64,000 nucleotides of DNA, from the NCBI RefSeq assembly GCF_027532945.1, contig NZ_JAPZTZ010000022.1:1-64000 (forward strand), written 5' to 3'. This DNA is from Phreatobacter sp. (GTDB lineage: Bacteria; Pseudomonadota; Alphaproteobacteria; Rhizobiales; Phreatobacteraceae). The notes under the pieces were generated by a model. That model was given only the letters and a program-made list of their open reading frames with translations. It was not told the origin of the DNA and made no database searches. A program made the translations under genes and the position numbers. Below, piece after piece: positions 8,721 to 17,699 of this stretch (its first letter is position 1; each line of letters opens with the position of its first letter).

Positions 8721-9419
8721 ATGACCCAGCTCCTCATGCCCAAGGCGACCGCCGTCTGGCTGGTCGACAACACCGCGCTGTCCTTCGACCAGATCGCGGC
8801 GTTCTGCACGCTGCATCCGCTCGAGGTGAAGGCCATCGCCGACGGCGAGGCGGCGCAGGGCATCAAGGGCGCCGATCCCGTCATCAGCGGCCAGCTCACC
8901 CGCGAGGAGATCGCCAAGGCCGAGAAGGATCCGACCTACCGGCTGAAGATCGCGCCGCCCAAGGTGAAGCTGCCGGAGGTGAAGTCGCGCAAGGGTCCGC
9001 GCTACACGCCGGTGTCGCGCCGCCAGGATCGCCCGAACGCCATTCTCTGGCTGGTGCGCAATCATCCCGAGCTGAAGGACGCGGCCATCATGCGCCTCGT
9101 CGGCACCACCAAGCCGACGATCGCCGCCATCCGCGACCGCACCCACTGGAACTCGCAGACGCTGAGCCCGATGGATCCGGTGACCCTCGGCCTGTGCTCG
9201 CAGATCGACCTCGACATGGAGGTCAATCGCGCCGCCAAGGAGCGCGGCCCGGTGGACACCACGCCCGAGCAGACGCTGCTGCCGGCCGACCAGACCACCT
9301 CGGCTCCGGCCAAGTACGATCCCTTCGAGCGCGAGCAGGCGCCCAAGCGCGAAGAGCGCTATGACGCCGAGAAGGTCTTCGCCAACCTCAAGTCGCTCCG
9401 CCACGACGACGACGAGTGA
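8721..9419 (+). CDS. trcR: Cell cycle transcriptional regulator TrcR (DUF1013)
   Basis: 232 residues of the DUF1013 family. The N-terminal half (TAVWLVDNTALSFDQIAAFCTLHPLEVKAIADGE) and the middle (AIMRLVGTTKPTIAAIRDRTHWN) look like two sigma-region-4-like helix-turn-helix modules. In Caulobacter the homologue, TrcR, associates with RNA polymerase and is an essential cell-cycle transcription factor; this is family knowledge. The C-terminal part is polar and probably flexible. The frame is open upstream, but ATG 8721 begins the conserved MTQLLMPKATAVWLVD segment. It lies upstream of chpT on the same strand, 102 nt apart. Confidence 0.88.
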   Translation: MTQLLMPKATAVWLVDNTALSFDQIAAFCTLHPLEVKAIADGEAAQGIKGADPVISGQLTREEIAKAEKDPTYRLKIAPPKVKLPEVKSRKGPRYTPVSRRQDRPNAILWLVRNHPELKDAAIMRLVGTTKPTIAAIRDRTHWNSQTLSPMDPVTLGLCSQIDLDMEVNRAAKERGPVDTTPEQTLLPADQTTSAPAKYDPFEREQAPKREERYDAEKVFANLKSLRHDDDE

Positions 9420-9521
9420 GCGCGCCGCCGCGCTCTTTTCCCTGACGATGCGACGGTGTAACCCGGTTCGCCCGCCGAAAGGCAGGCGAGCCCGATTCGT
9501 TTCGCCTCCCGGAGACCGACC

Positions 9522-10178
9522 ATGGCCGATGCTCCCCGCAGCCCCGTTTCGCTCGACGGGCTCGACCTCGCCGCGCTCGTCGCCAGCCGCGTCTGCCATG
9601 ACGTGATCTCGCCGGTCGGCGCCATCGTCAACGGCCTGGAGCTGATGGAGGACGGCGCCGACGAGGCGACGACCGAGCTCGCCCTCGATCTGATCCGCAA
9701 GAGCGCCAAGACGGCCTCGGCCCGCCTGCAGTTCTGCCGCATCGCCTTCGGCGCGGCGGGCTCGGCCGGCTCCGCCATCGACACGCGCGACGCCCACCAG
9801 GTGGCCGCGAACTTCCTCAACGACGACCGCACCACGGTCGACTGGCACATTCCCCCGGCCTTCCTGCCGAAGAACCGGGTCAAGCTGCTGCTGAATCTCA
9901 TGCTGCTCGCTGCCGGGGCGATCCCGCGCGGCGGCACCATCAAGGTGACGATGACCGGCGAAGGCGACACGGCGGGGTTCGACATTCTCATCACCGGGCT
10001 CAATGCCCGTGTTCCCCCGCATGCGGTGGAGCTGCTGGCCGGTATTCCCGGCAACGAGCAGGGAACCATCGACGCTCACGCGATCCAGCCCTATTACGCC
10101 GGGCTTCTGGCGCGTGCCGCCGGTATGACGGTGCGGATCGAAAAGATCGAGGATCGGGTCGAAATCAGCGCCGCATGA
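9522..10178 (+). CDS. chpT: Histidine phosphotransferase ChpT
   Basis: 218 residues. Helix 1 carries the phosphorylatable histidine in SRVCHDVISPVGAIVNGLELM (His26), followed by the second helix of the dimeric four-helix bundle and a degenerate GHKL-like domain (NRVKLLLNLMLLA, GGTIKVTM, a tail ending RVEISAA) that lacks an ATP-binding signature. In Caulobacter and rhizobia ChpT passes phosphate from the hybrid kinase CckA to CtrA and CpdR. CtrA is encoded about 20 kb away in this window; CckA is not here. The start is preceded by GGAGACCGACC. It lies immediately upstream of the chemotaxis operon, separated by 185 nt of AT-richer DNA. Confidence 0.92.
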   Translation: MADAPRSPVSLDGLDLAALVASRVCHDVISPVGAIVNGLELMEDGADEATTELALDLIRKSAKTASARLQFCRIAFGAAGSAGSAIDTRDAHQVAANFLNDDRTTVDWHIPPAFLPKNRVKLLLNLMLLAAGAIPRGGTIKVTMTGEGDTAGFDILITGLNARVPPHAVELLAGIPGNEQGTIDAHAIQPYYAGLLARAAGMTVRIEKIEDRVEISAA

Positions 10179-10205
10179 CGTTGCGGCAGGGTTTCTCAAG
10201 CCTGC

Positions 10206-10220
10206 TTAACTTGCTGTAAA
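10206..10220. promoter_or_regulatory. Candidate CtrA-type site upstream of cheA
   Basis: TTAA (10206-10209), seven bases, then TAAA (10217-10220): one mismatch from the TTAA-N7-TTAA CtrA consensus, about 145 nt before the cheA start. A further TTAACC half-site lies near 10281. Motif only; no binding evidence. Confidence 0.35.
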
Positions 10221-10363
10221 TCAACCCTTATTTCACCCCGTTTTTCGGCTGTGAAACCGATTTGCGCTTCAACAAGCCTTAACCCTTTTGCCCGACACTC
10301 CGGCTCATGTGGCATGCCGTCGAACCGGTATGCCGGTGTGCTGAAAAGGCCGGGCTGGGCGAC

Positions 10364-13078
10364 ATGGATGACTTGCTGCGCGAATTCCTGACCGAAACCA
10401 ACGAGAGCCTGGACGTCGTCGACGTCGAGCTGGTCCGCTTCGAACAGGACCCCAACAACGCCGCGATCCTCGGCAACATCTTCCGCCTCGTCCACACCAT
10501 CAAGGGCACGTGCGGCTTCCTCGGCCTGCCGCGCCTCGAGGCTCTGGCGCATGCCGCCGAGACCCTGATGGGCAAGTATCGCGACGGCGCGCCGGTCACC
10601 GGTGACGGCGTGTCGCTCATCCTCTTCACCATCGACCGCCTGAAGGAGATCCTCGGCGATCTCGAGGCTGCCGGCTCCGAGCCGGAGGGCGACGATGGCG
10701 ACCTGATCAGCCAGCTCGAGGACATGTCCATGGCCGCTGAGACCGCGCCTGCCGAGGCCGCCGCGCCGAAGGCCGAGCCCAAGACCGAGCCGAAGCAGGC
10801 GACCGGCACCGTTGCCGAGCAAACCCTCGAGCGCGCCCTTCGCCCGGGCGAGGTGTCGCTGGACGAGCTGGAGCGCGCCTTCCGCGAGACCGAGGCCGAG
10901 ACCCCCCCGGCGCTGCCCGAGGTGGCCGCTCCCTCCGTGACCCCCGCCAAGGCCGAGAAGGTTGAGGTGAAGAAGCCCGCCGCGCGTCCCGCCAAGGCCG
11001 CTGTCGCCGAGGACGATTCCGGCGAGACCGGCGTGAAAGGCCAGCAGACCCTGCGTGTCAATGTCGACACGCTCGAGCAGCTGATGACCATGGTCTCCGA
11101 GCTGGTGCTGACCCGCAACCAGCTCCTCGAGATCGTCCGTCGCCACGAGGATTCCGAGTTCAAGGTGCCGCTGCAGCGGCTCTCCAACGTCACGGCCGAA
11201 CTCCAGGACGGCGTGATGAAGACCCGCATGCAGCCGATCGGCAATGCCTGGCAGAAGCTGCCGCGCATCGTCCGCGACCTCGGCAACGAACTTGGCAAGC
11301 AGATCGAGCTCGAGATGCACGGCGCCGAGACGGAACTCGACCGCCAGGTCCTCGATCTCATCAAGGATCCGCTGACCCACATGGTCCGCAACTCCGCCGA
11401 CCATGGCCTGGAGCCGCCGGAGCAGCGCCGCCTCGCCGGCAAGCCGGAGAAGGGCACGATCAAGCTGTCCGCCTATCACGAGGGCGGCCACATCGTGATC
11501 GCCATCTCCGATGACGGCCGCGGCCTCAACACCGACCGCATCAAGAAGAAGATTCTCGAGCAGGGCCTCGCCAGCGAGTCCGAGATCGAGAAGATGACCG
11601 AAGCGCAGATCCACAAGTTTATCTTCGCGCCGGGCTTCTCGACTGCGGCGGCCGTCACGTCGGTCTCCGGCCGCGGCGTCGGCATGGACGTGGTTCGCAC
11701 CAACATCGACCAGATCGGCGGTACGATCGACCTGAAGTCGGTGCAGGGTGAGGGTGCCACGGTCACCATCAAGATCCCGCTGACGCTCGCCATCGTCTCG
11801 GCGCTGATCGTCGAGAGCGCCGGCGACCGCTTCGCCATTCCGCAGCTCTCGGTCATCGAGCTCGTTCGGGCCCAGCAGAACTCCGAGCACCGCATCGAGC
11901 GGATCAAGGACACGCCGGTCCTGCGGCTGCGCAACAAGCTGCTGCCGCTCGTTCACCTGCGCCAGCTGCTGGGGATTGCCGGCGGCGAGCCGCTGGATGA
12001 GACCAACGGCTTCATCGTGGTCACCCAGGTCGGCAGCCAGACCTTCGGCATCGTCGTTGATCAGGTCTTCCACACCGAGGAAATCGTCGTGAAGCCGATG
12101 TCCTCGAAGCTGCGCCACATCACCATGTTCTCCGGCACGACCATCCTCGGCGATGGCTCGGTGATCATGATCATCGACCCGAACGGCATCGCCTCCGCCA
12201 TCGGCACGGACGTCTCCGCCCAGGCCGCGGAGACCGAGGCCAATGCCAGCCGCGGCAACGAGCGCCAGCTCATCTCGATGCTGGTCTTCCGCGCCGGCTC
12301 GCGCGAGCAGAAGGCCGTGCCGCTCTCCCTTGTCACCCGCCTCGAAGAGGTGGCGGTGGACAAGATCGAGCAGGCCCATGGCCGCCATCTCGTCCAGTAT
12401 CGCGGCGCCCTTATGCCGCTGGTGCCGGTCTCCGGCCATATGCAGCTCAAGAGCGAGGGCAGCCAGCCGCTGCTGGTCTTCTCCGATGCCGGCCGCTCCA
12501 TGGGCCTCGTGGTCGATGAGATCGTCGACATCGTCGAGGACGCGCTGAACATCGAGGTCTCGGCCGACGTTCCCGGCATGCTCGGCTCGGCCGTCATCAA
12601 GGGCCAGGCAACGGAGATCCTCGACATCGGCCACTACCTGCCGCTGGCCTTCGAGGACTGGTTCAAGCGCAAGGAAATGCGCATCGAGGCGCTGACCCGC
12701 AAGCTGCTGTTCATCGACGACTCGCCGTTCTTCCGGAACATGCTGACGCCGGTGCTGAAGGCCGCGGGCTACGAGGTGGTCACCGCCTCCGCCGGCTCCG
12801 AGGCCCTCGAGATCCTCAAGGCGGGCGACAACAAGTTCGATGTCGTCGTCTCGGACATCGAGATGCCGGAGATGAACGGCTTCGAGTTCGCCGAGGCGCT
12901 GCGCGCCGACAAGCGCTTCGCCTCGACCCCGGTGATCGCGCTGTCGTCGCTGACCAACCCGGCCGCCATCGAGCGCGCCCGCGTCGCCGGCTTCCACGAT
13001 TATGTCGCCAAATTCGACCGTCAGGGCCTCATCGCCGCCCTGAAGGAAACCGCCAACGAATTCGCCCAGGCGGCGTAA
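10364..13078 (+). CDS. cheA: Chemotaxis histidine kinase CheA with C-terminal receiver domain
   Basis: 904 residues. Domains in order: an Hpt (P1) domain with RLVHTIKGTCGFLG (phosphorylated His44); an Ala/Pro/Glu-rich linker (about 110-225); a P3 dimerisation helix from about 227; a HATPase domain with DPLTHMVRNSADHG (N box near 335), SDDGRG and GRGVGMDVV; a CheW-like P5 domain (about 475-620); a second, more degenerate CheW-like domain (about 634-765); and a receiver domain (780-904) with FIDDSPFF, Asp831 in VVVSDIEMP, and a late Lys in YVAKFD. It autophosphorylates under receptor control and passes phosphate to CheY and CheB. The receiver may act as a phosphate sink. ATG 10364 begins the conserved MDDLLREFLTETNESL; the upstream extension to 10307 is unlikely. 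First gene of the che operon. Confidence 0.95.
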   Translation: MDDLLREFLTETNESLDVVDVELVRFEQDPNNAAILGNIFRLVHTIKGTCGFLGLPRLEALAHAAETLMGKYRDGAPVTGDGVSLILFTIDRLKEILGDLEAAGSEPEGDDGDLISQLEDMSMAAETAPAEAAAPKAEPKTEPKQATGTVAEQTLERALRPGEVSLDELERAFRETEAETPPALPEVAAPSVTPAKAEKVEVKKPAARPAKAAVAEDDSGETGVKGQQTLRVNVDTLEQLMTMVSELVLTRNQLLEIVRRHEDSEFKVPLQRLSNVTAELQDGVMKTRMQPIGNAWQKLPRIVRDLGNELGKQIELEMHGAETELDRQVLDLIKDPLTHMVRNSADHGLEPPEQRRLAGKPEKGTIKLSAYHEGGHIVIAISDDGRGLNTDRIKKKILEQGLASESEIEKMTEAQIHKFIFAPGFSTAAAVTSVSGRGVGMDVVRTNIDQIGGTIDLKSVQGEGATVTIKIPLTLAIVSALIVESAGDRFAIPQLSVIELVRAQQNSEHRIERIKDTPVLRLRNKLLPLVHLRQLLGIAGGEPLDETNGFIVVTQVGSQTFGIVVDQVFHTEEIVVKPMSSKLRHITMFSGTTILGDGSVIMIIDPNGIASAIGTDVSAQAAETEANASRGNERQLISMLVFRAGSREQKAVPLSLVTRLEEVAVDKIEQAHGRHLVQYRGALMPLVPVSGHMQLKSEGSQPLLVFSDAGRSMGLVVDEIVDIVEDALNIEVSADVPGMLGSAVIKGQATEILDIGHYLPLAFEDWFKRKEMRIEALTRKLLFIDDSPFFRNMLTPVLKAAGYEVVTASAGSEALEILKAGDNKFDVVVSDIEMPEMNGFEFAEALRADKRFASTPVIALSSLTNPAAIERARVAGFHDYVAKFDRQGLIAALKETANEFAQAA

Positions 13079-13102
13079 GCCGAATTGCGTGAGGATCACT
13101 CC

Positions 13103-13564
13103 ATGCAGCAGACCACCAGCGACGACGTGACCGAGTACGTGACGGTCCTCATCGGAGGCCAGCTTTTCGGCCTGCCCATCTCGCGCGTGCAGGACGTGTT
13201 CATGCCGGATCGGCTGACGCGCGTGCCGCTCGCCCATCCCGACATTGCCGGCGTGCTGAACCTGCGCGGCCGCATCGTCACCGCCATCGACATGCGGGTG
13301 CGCCTCGGCCTCGGCCGCGACAAGGACGCCAAGCCCGCCATGGCGGTCGGCATCGAGTCGCGCGGCGAGAGCTATGGCCTGCTGATCGACTCGGTCGGCG
13401 AGGTGCTGAAGCTCTCCAACGACAGCTTCGAGCAGAATCCCATCAACCTCGATCCCCGCTGGTCCCGTGTTTCGGCCGGCGTGCATCGCCTGGACGGCCA
13501 GCTGATGGTCATCCTCGACGTCGATTCCGTGCTCGCCATGGGTGGCGAGCAGATGGCCGCATAA
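13103..13564 (+). CDS. cheW: Chemotaxis coupling protein CheW
   Basis: 153 residues, one CheW domain: YVTVLIGGQLFGLPISRVQDVF, then LRGRIVTAIDMRVRLGL, and YGLLIDSVGEVLKL. CheW bridges chemoreceptors and CheA in the polar array. ATG 13103 has a GAGG ribosome-binding site eight bases upstream; a GTG at 13085 would add six residues. It lies 24 nt after cheA and 28 nt before cheY in the operon. Confidence 0.95.
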   Translation: MQQTTSDDVTEYVTVLIGGQLFGLPISRVQDVFMPDRLTRVPLAHPDIAGVLNLRGRIVTAIDMRVRLGLGRDKDAKPAMAVGIESRGESYGLLIDSVGEVLKLSNDSFEQNPINLDPRWSRVSAGVHRLDGQLMVILDVDSVLAMGGEQMAA

Positions 13565-13592
13565 GTTCAAGTAACGCGTAGGACTGAAGGCG

Positions 13593-13958
13593 ATGAAAAC
13601 CTGTCTGGTGGTCGACGACAGCTCGGTGATCCGCAAGGTCGCCCGGCGCATCCTGGAAGGCCTCGGCTTCCAGATCGAAGAGGCCGAGGATGGCCAGAAG
13701 GCGCTCGAGTTCTGCTACGAGACCATGCCGACGGCCATCCTCCTCGACTGGAACATGCCGGTCATGGACGGCTACGAGTTCCTCCGCGAGCTGCGCAAGC
13801 TGCCCGGCGGCCAGGCTCCGAAGGTGGTCTTCTGCACCACCGAGAATGACGTGGCGCACATCGCCCGCGCCATGCATGCCGGTGCCAACGAGTACATCAT
13901 GAAGCCCTTCGACAAGGACATCGTCGAAGCGAAGTTCGCCGAAGTCGGCCTGATCTGA
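13593..13958 (+). CDS. cheY: Chemotaxis response regulator CheY
   Basis: 121 residues, a single receiver domain with the acidic pair VVDDSS (Asp8, Asp9), phosphoacceptor Asp52 in LLDWNMPVMDGYEF, the conserved Thr in FCTTEND and the Lys in IMKPFDKD. Phosphorylated by CheA, it should diffuse to the flagellar switch. No output domain is present. Its place between cheW and cheB is typical of alphaproteobacterial chemotaxis operons. Confidence 0.94.
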   Translation: MKTCLVVDDSSVIRKVARRILEGLGFQIEEAEDGQKALEFCYETMPTAILLDWNMPVMDGYEFLRELRKLPGGQAPKVVFCTTENDVAHIARAMHAGANEYIMKPFDKDIVEAKFAEVGLI

Positions 13959-14011
13959 TCCGCCGCGGCAGGAAGCCGCCCCGTCACGCGTTTGTTCCGA
14001 GTATCGGCGTC

Positions 14012-15202
14012 ATGAGTCTCGCGTCCTTCAAGGCGGCTTCGGCAGGTCCGGCCCCCAGTTCCACCGACCCGATCAAGGTCATGGTCGTCGACGACGCTGT
14101 CGTCGTGCGCGGTCTGGTCGGGCGCTGGATTTCCGAAGAAACCGACATGAAGCTGGTGGCCTCGCACCGCTCGGGTCGCGAGGCCGTTGCCGATATCGCC
14201 AAGGTCAATCCCGACGTCGTCATCCTCGACATCGAGATGCCGGACATGGACGGCATCACCGCGCTGCCGTTGATCATCCAGGCCAAGCGCGACGTCATGG
14301 TTCTGATGGCCTCGACGCTGACGCGTCGCAACGCCGAAATCTCGCTGAAGTGCCTCTCGCTCGGCGCTGCCGACTATGTGCCGAAGCCCGAGACCAATGC
14401 GGGCGTCACCACCTCGCCGGCCTTCAAGCGCGAGATCCTCGACAAGGTCCGTGCGCTGGGCCGCCGCCGCAAGATCTCCGGCCGCGCCTTCCGCGCCGCC
14501 AGCCCCGCCGGCAGCCCGGCAGCAGCCGCCGCGCCGCGGGTCTCCTCGCCCTCCATCGCCCCCCAGTCCGTCGGCTTCAACGACACCGGCTTCAAGCTCC
14601 GGCCGATGGGCACGACCATCCCGAAGGTGCTGTTGATCGGTTCCTCCACCGGCGGCCCGCAGGCCCTGACGACGGTGCTGAAGGCCCTCGGCTCCTTCAT
14701 CGACCGTGTGCCGGTGCTCATCACCCAGCACATGCCGCCGACCTTCACCACGATCCTCGCCGAACATGCCGCCAAGGCCGCGGGCCGCCCGGCGGCCGAG
14801 GGCCGCGACGGCGAGCCGATCCAGGCGGGCCGCATCTATGTCGCTCCCGGCGGTAAGCACATGGTGGTGCGCAAGACCGGCGGCACCAACGTCATCCATC
14901 TGGAGGACGGCCCGCCGATCAACTTCTGCAAGCCGGCCGTCGATCCTCTCTTCACCTCGGCCACGCAGGCCTGGGGCGCCCAGACCTTCGGCTGCGTGCT
15001 GACGGGCATGGGCCATGACGGTGCCCACGGCGCCGGCGACATCGTCGCCGCCGGCGGCTCGGTCATCGCCCAGGACGAAGCCACCAGCGTCGTCTGGGGC
15101 ATGCCCGGTGCGGTGGCCCAGGCGGGCCATGCCTGCGCGGTGCTGCCTATCGACCAGATCGCCCCGAAGATCATGCGCGTATTCTCCGGAGACCGGTCGT
15201 GA
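14012..15202 (+). CDS. cheB: Chemotaxis response regulator / protein-glutamate methylesterase CheB
   Basis: 396 residues. An N-terminal receiver (VMVVDDAVVVRGL; phosphoacceptor Asp73 in ILDIEMPDMDG) is joined by an Ala/Ser/Pro-rich linker (about 155-190) to the methylesterase domain. The catalytic triad is visible: Ser212 in GSSTGGPQAL, His240 in ITQHMPP and Asp336 in TGMGHDGAHG. It removes methyl groups from chemoreceptor glutamates and deamidates glutamines, opposing CheR for adaptation. Its stop overlaps the cheR start (GTGA), so the pair is translationally coupled. The linker and N-terminus are somewhat longer than in enteric CheB (349 residues). Confidence 0.95.
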   Translation: MSLASFKAASAGPAPSSTDPIKVMVVDDAVVVRGLVGRWISEETDMKLVASHRSGREAVADIAKVNPDVVILDIEMPDMDGITALPLIIQAKRDVMVLMASTLTRRNAEISLKCLSLGAADYVPKPETNAGVTTSPAFKREILDKVRALGRRRKISGRAFRAASPAGSPAAAAAPRVSSPSIAPQSVGFNDTGFKLRPMGTTIPKVLLIGSSTGGPQALTTVLKALGSFIDRVPVLITQHMPPTFTTILAEHAAKAAGRPAAEGRDGEPIQAGRIYVAPGGKHMVVRKTGGTNVIHLEDGPPINFCKPAVDPLFTSATQAWGAQTFGCVLTGMGHDGAHGAGDIVAAGGSVIAQDEATSVVWGMPGAVAQAGHACAVLPIDQIAPKIMRVFSGDRS

Positions 15203-16083
15203 CGCCTCTCGACTATGATTTCCTCAGGGGCTTCCTGAAGACCCGTTCCGGCCTGGTGCTGTCAAATGACAAGCAGTACCTGATCGAAAGCCGCCTCATG
15301 CCGATCGTTCGCAAGAACGGCATGGCGTCGATCACCGAGCTGGTGCAAAAGCTCAAGATGCCCGGCCAGGAGCCGCTCGCCTCCGCCGTCACCGAAGCGA
15401 TGACGACGAATGAGAGCTTCTTCTTCCGTGACAAGACGCCCTTCGACCACTTCAAGGAGCACATGCTCCCGGCGCTGATGAAGGCGCGCGCCACCAAGCG
15501 GCACATCCGCATCTGGTGCGCCGCCGCCTCGACCGGCCAGGAGCCCTATTCGCTCGCCATGATCCTCAAGGAGATGGGGGCGGCGGTCGCCGGCTGGCGC
15601 TTCGAGATCATCGGCACGGATCTGTCCGGCGAGGTGCTGGAGCGGGCCAAGGCCGGCGTCTACACCCAGTTCGAGGTGCAGCGCGGCCTGCCGATCCAGA
15701 TGCTGCTGAAATATTTCCAGCAGAACGGCGATCAGTGGACGATCTCCCAGGAGATCCGCTCCATGGTGCACTATCGCACGCTCAACCTGCTGAACGACTT
15801 CTCGGCGCTCGGCCAGTTCGACATCATCTATTGTCGCAACGTGCTGATCTATTTCGACCAGCCGACGAAGATCGACGTGCTGAACCGCAGCGCGAAGCTG
15901 CTGGCGCCCGATGGCTACCTGCTGCTCGGCGCCGCGGAAACGGTGGTGGGCCTGACGGAGGCCTTCAAGCCGGTCACCGAGCGGCGCGGCCTCTATGTCC
16001 CGGGCGGCAAGCCCGCGGTCGCCGCTCCCGGCGCCGCCGCTGCGTCGAAGCTCTTCGCCTACGCCGGGTCGCGTCCTGGCTGA
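15199..16083 (+). CDS. cheR: Chemotaxis protein-glutamate O-methyltransferase CheR
   Basis: 294 residues. It has an N-terminal helical CheR domain (DYDFLRGFLKTRSGLVLS), the conserved TTNESFFFRD segment, and a SAM-binding methyltransferase domain with RIWCAAASTGQEPYSLAM, IGTDLSGEVLERA and DIIYCRNVLIYFD. It methylates receptor glutamates. The GTG start overlaps the cheB stop; no better start exists. Last gene of the che operon, followed by a strong hairpin at 16111-16131. No cheD or second cheY follows. Confidence 0.95.
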   Translation: MTPLDYDFLRGFLKTRSGLVLSNDKQYLIESRLMPIVRKNGMASITELVQKLKMPGQEPLASAVTEAMTTNESFFFRDKTPFDHFKEHMLPALMKARATKRHIRIWCAAASTGQEPYSLAMILKEMGAAVAGWRFEIIGTDLSGEVLERAKAGVYTQFEVQRGLPIQMLLKYFQQNGDQWTISQEIRSMVHYRTLNLLNDFSALGQFDIIYCRNVLIYFDQPTKIDVLNRSAKLLAPDGYLLLGAAETVVGLTEAFKPVTERRGLYVPGGKPAVAAPGAAAASKLFAYAGSRPG

Positions 16084-16110
16084 GCCGGATCACCCCTGAA
16101 TTGGCATGAG

Positions 16111-16131
16111 AGGGCGCCCGCGAGGCGCCCT
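16111..16131 (+). terminator. Terminator of the che operon
   Basis: AGGGCGCC (16111-16118) pairs with GGCGCCCT (16124-16131) around a five-base loop, followed by TCTTGTG. It is 28 nt after the cheR stop. Confidence 0.75.
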
Positions 16132-16198
16132 TCTTGTGTGGGGTTGGCGATGCTAGGGACGATGGACGCCGTCCCGACGCCAGCGGTCCCTGCATCCG

Positions 16199-16954
16199 AT
16201 GATCACCGATCCCTTCTTCTACGTCGTCGCCGTCCCGGCGGTGATCCTCTATGGCCTCTCGAAGGGCGGCTTCGGCGGTGTGGCGATCCTGTCCATGCCG
16301 CTCCTGTCACTCGCCATCTCGCCGATCCATGCGGCGGCCATCATGCTGCCGGTGCTGATGGTCCAGGACGTCGTCACCGTCTGGAGCTATCGCAAGACCT
16401 GGGACTGGCCGACGCTGAAGCACCTGGCGCCCGGCGCGCTCGCCGGCATCCTCGCCGGCTATGTCTTCGCGTCCTACGTCTCCGAGCCCGCGGTGCGCCT
16501 CATCGTCGGTATCATCGCGGTCGGCTTCTGCCTCGACCGCTGGCTTCGCCCGCCCTCGGCGGGTGGCGAGAAGCGGCCGCAGGACTGGACGTCGGCGAGC
16601 GTGCTCGGCGCGCTATCGGGCTATACCAGCTTCGTCATCCATGTCGGCGGGCCGCCCTTCAACATGTACGCCATGCCGAGGGGTCTCTCGCGCGACGTCT
16701 TCGTCGGCACGGCGGCGGTGTTCTTTGCGGCGGTGAACCTGGTGAAAGTGACGCCGTTCCTCGCGCTCGGCGCGCTCAACCCCGGCAATCTCGCCACGGC
16801 GGCCGTACTCTTCCCGCTCGCCATCATCGCGAATATGGGCGGCATCTGGCTGGTGCGGCGGGTGCCGGCGCACCTCTTCTACCGCATCATCTATGTGCTG
16901 ACCTTCGTCGTCGGCTGCGTGCTGCTCGTCGGCGGCGTCCGCGCCTTCCTGTGA
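16199..16954 (+). CDS. TauE/SafE family sulfite exporter-like permease
   Basis: 251 residues with about eight transmembrane helices. The GLSKGGFGGVAILSMPLLSL segment and the mid-protein GYTSFVIHVGGPPFNMYAM motif are typical of TauE/SafE proteins. The family exports or imports organosulfur or sulfite anions and other small carboxylates; the substrate here is not deducible. The ATG at 16199 gives the expected start in helix 1. It is a single gene, convergent with the outer-membrane protein gene; a shared hairpin lies between them. Confidence 0.9.
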   Translation: MITDPFFYVVAVPAVILYGLSKGGFGGVAILSMPLLSLAISPIHAAAIMLPVLMVQDVVTVWSYRKTWDWPTLKHLAPGALAGILAGYVFASYVSEPAVRLIVGIIAVGFCLDRWLRPPSAGGEKRPQDWTSASVLGALSGYTSFVIHVGGPPFNMYAMPRGLSRDVFVGTAAVFFAAVNLVKVTPFLALGALNPGNLATAAVLFPLAIIANMGGIWLVRRVPAHLFYRIIYVLTFVVGCVLLVGGVRAFL

Positions 16955-16975
16955 TGCAACTGCCCAACGAAAAAA

Positions 16976-16995
16976 GGCCGCCCGAGGGCGGCCCT
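16976..16995. terminator. Bidirectional terminator (TauE gene / omp gene)
   Basis: A perfect GGCCGCCC/GGGCGGCC stem with a tiny loop sits between an A-run on the left and CCCTTTCC on the right, so it can serve transcripts from either side. Confidence 0.7.
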
Positions 16996-17027
16996 TTCCG
17001 TCGATGGTCCGGTGAGGACCGATCGGA

Positions 17028-17699
17028 TCAGTAGCGCGCGACGACGGCCGACGGGCCGGTCGAGAAGAGGTAGTTCACGCCGAGCTTCACGGTGTGGATC
17101 TCGTTGCGGACGGGCAGGCCGATCGCAGCGCCGGCCGCACGGGTGCCGAAGTTGTAGTAGTTGTACTCGATCTTCGCGGTCCAGTTCTGGGTCAGGGCGT
17201 ACTCGACGCCGCCGCCGAGGGTCCAGCCGGTGCGGGTGAAGCGCTCGACAGCAACGCCGTTCTGCGCCAGAGCGGCGTTCTGGATGCCGAGACCGCCGGT
17301 CACGTAGAAGAGGGCGCGATCGACGGCGAAGCCGGCGCGGGCGCGGACCGAGCCGAGCATGTTGGTGCGCAGCGAGAAGGCGGGAACGGCGGTCACGCGG
17401 CCAGTCACCGCGGCGAAGGCCAGGTCAGCCTCGGCGCCGAGGACGAACTGGTTGATCTGGTAGTTGTAGCCGATCGTGCCACCGAGGAGCGGGCCGTTGC
17501 CGGTGCCGGTGCCGGGACCGATGACGTTGAAGTTGTTCCAGCCGTAGCCGGCGAAGGCGCCGACATAGAAGCCGGTCCAGGAGAAGGCCGGGGCCATCAC
17601 GGCGGCGGCGACCGGGGCGCGCGGGGCGCCGAGATCGGCGGCCTGGGCGCCGGTGGCGAGGGCGGCGACAGCGGCGCTCGCGAGGAGAAATTTCTTCAT
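17028..17699 (-). CDS. Outer-membrane beta-barrel protein (Omp25/RopB-like)
   Basis: 223 residues. A Sec signal peptide (MKKFLLASAAVAAL...GAQA-A) is followed by FSWTGFYVGAFAGYGW and alternating amphipathic strands, with TGGLG, AKIEYNYYNFGTR and the terminal GVNYLFSTGPSAVVARY, ending in an aromatic residue as barrel proteins do. Family members are abundant rhizobial/brucella surface proteins with eight strands that bind or stabilise the envelope; their pore activity is uncertain. It is most similar to the third gene of the 57-60 kb array (59297) and shares the same last residues. The start follows AAGGAATTACAC. The 5'-extended frame is unlikely. Confidence 0.92.
   Translation of the reverse strand: MKKFLLASAAVAALATGAQAADLGAPRAPVAAAVMAPAFSWTGFYVGAFAGYGWNNFNVIGPGTGTGNGPLLGGTIGYNYQINQFVLGAEADLAFAAVTGRVTAVPAFSLRTNMLGSVRARAGFAVDRALFYVTGGLGIQNAALAQNGVAVERFTRTGWTLGGGVEYALTQNWTAKIEYNYYNFGTRAAGAAIGLPVRNEIHTVKLGVNYLFSTGPSAVVARY

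Noticed and set aside
10196-13651. 1151-residue open frame antisense to cheA
   Set aside because: It is a high-GC shadow; the sense strand encodes a complete, motif-verified CheA and CheW.
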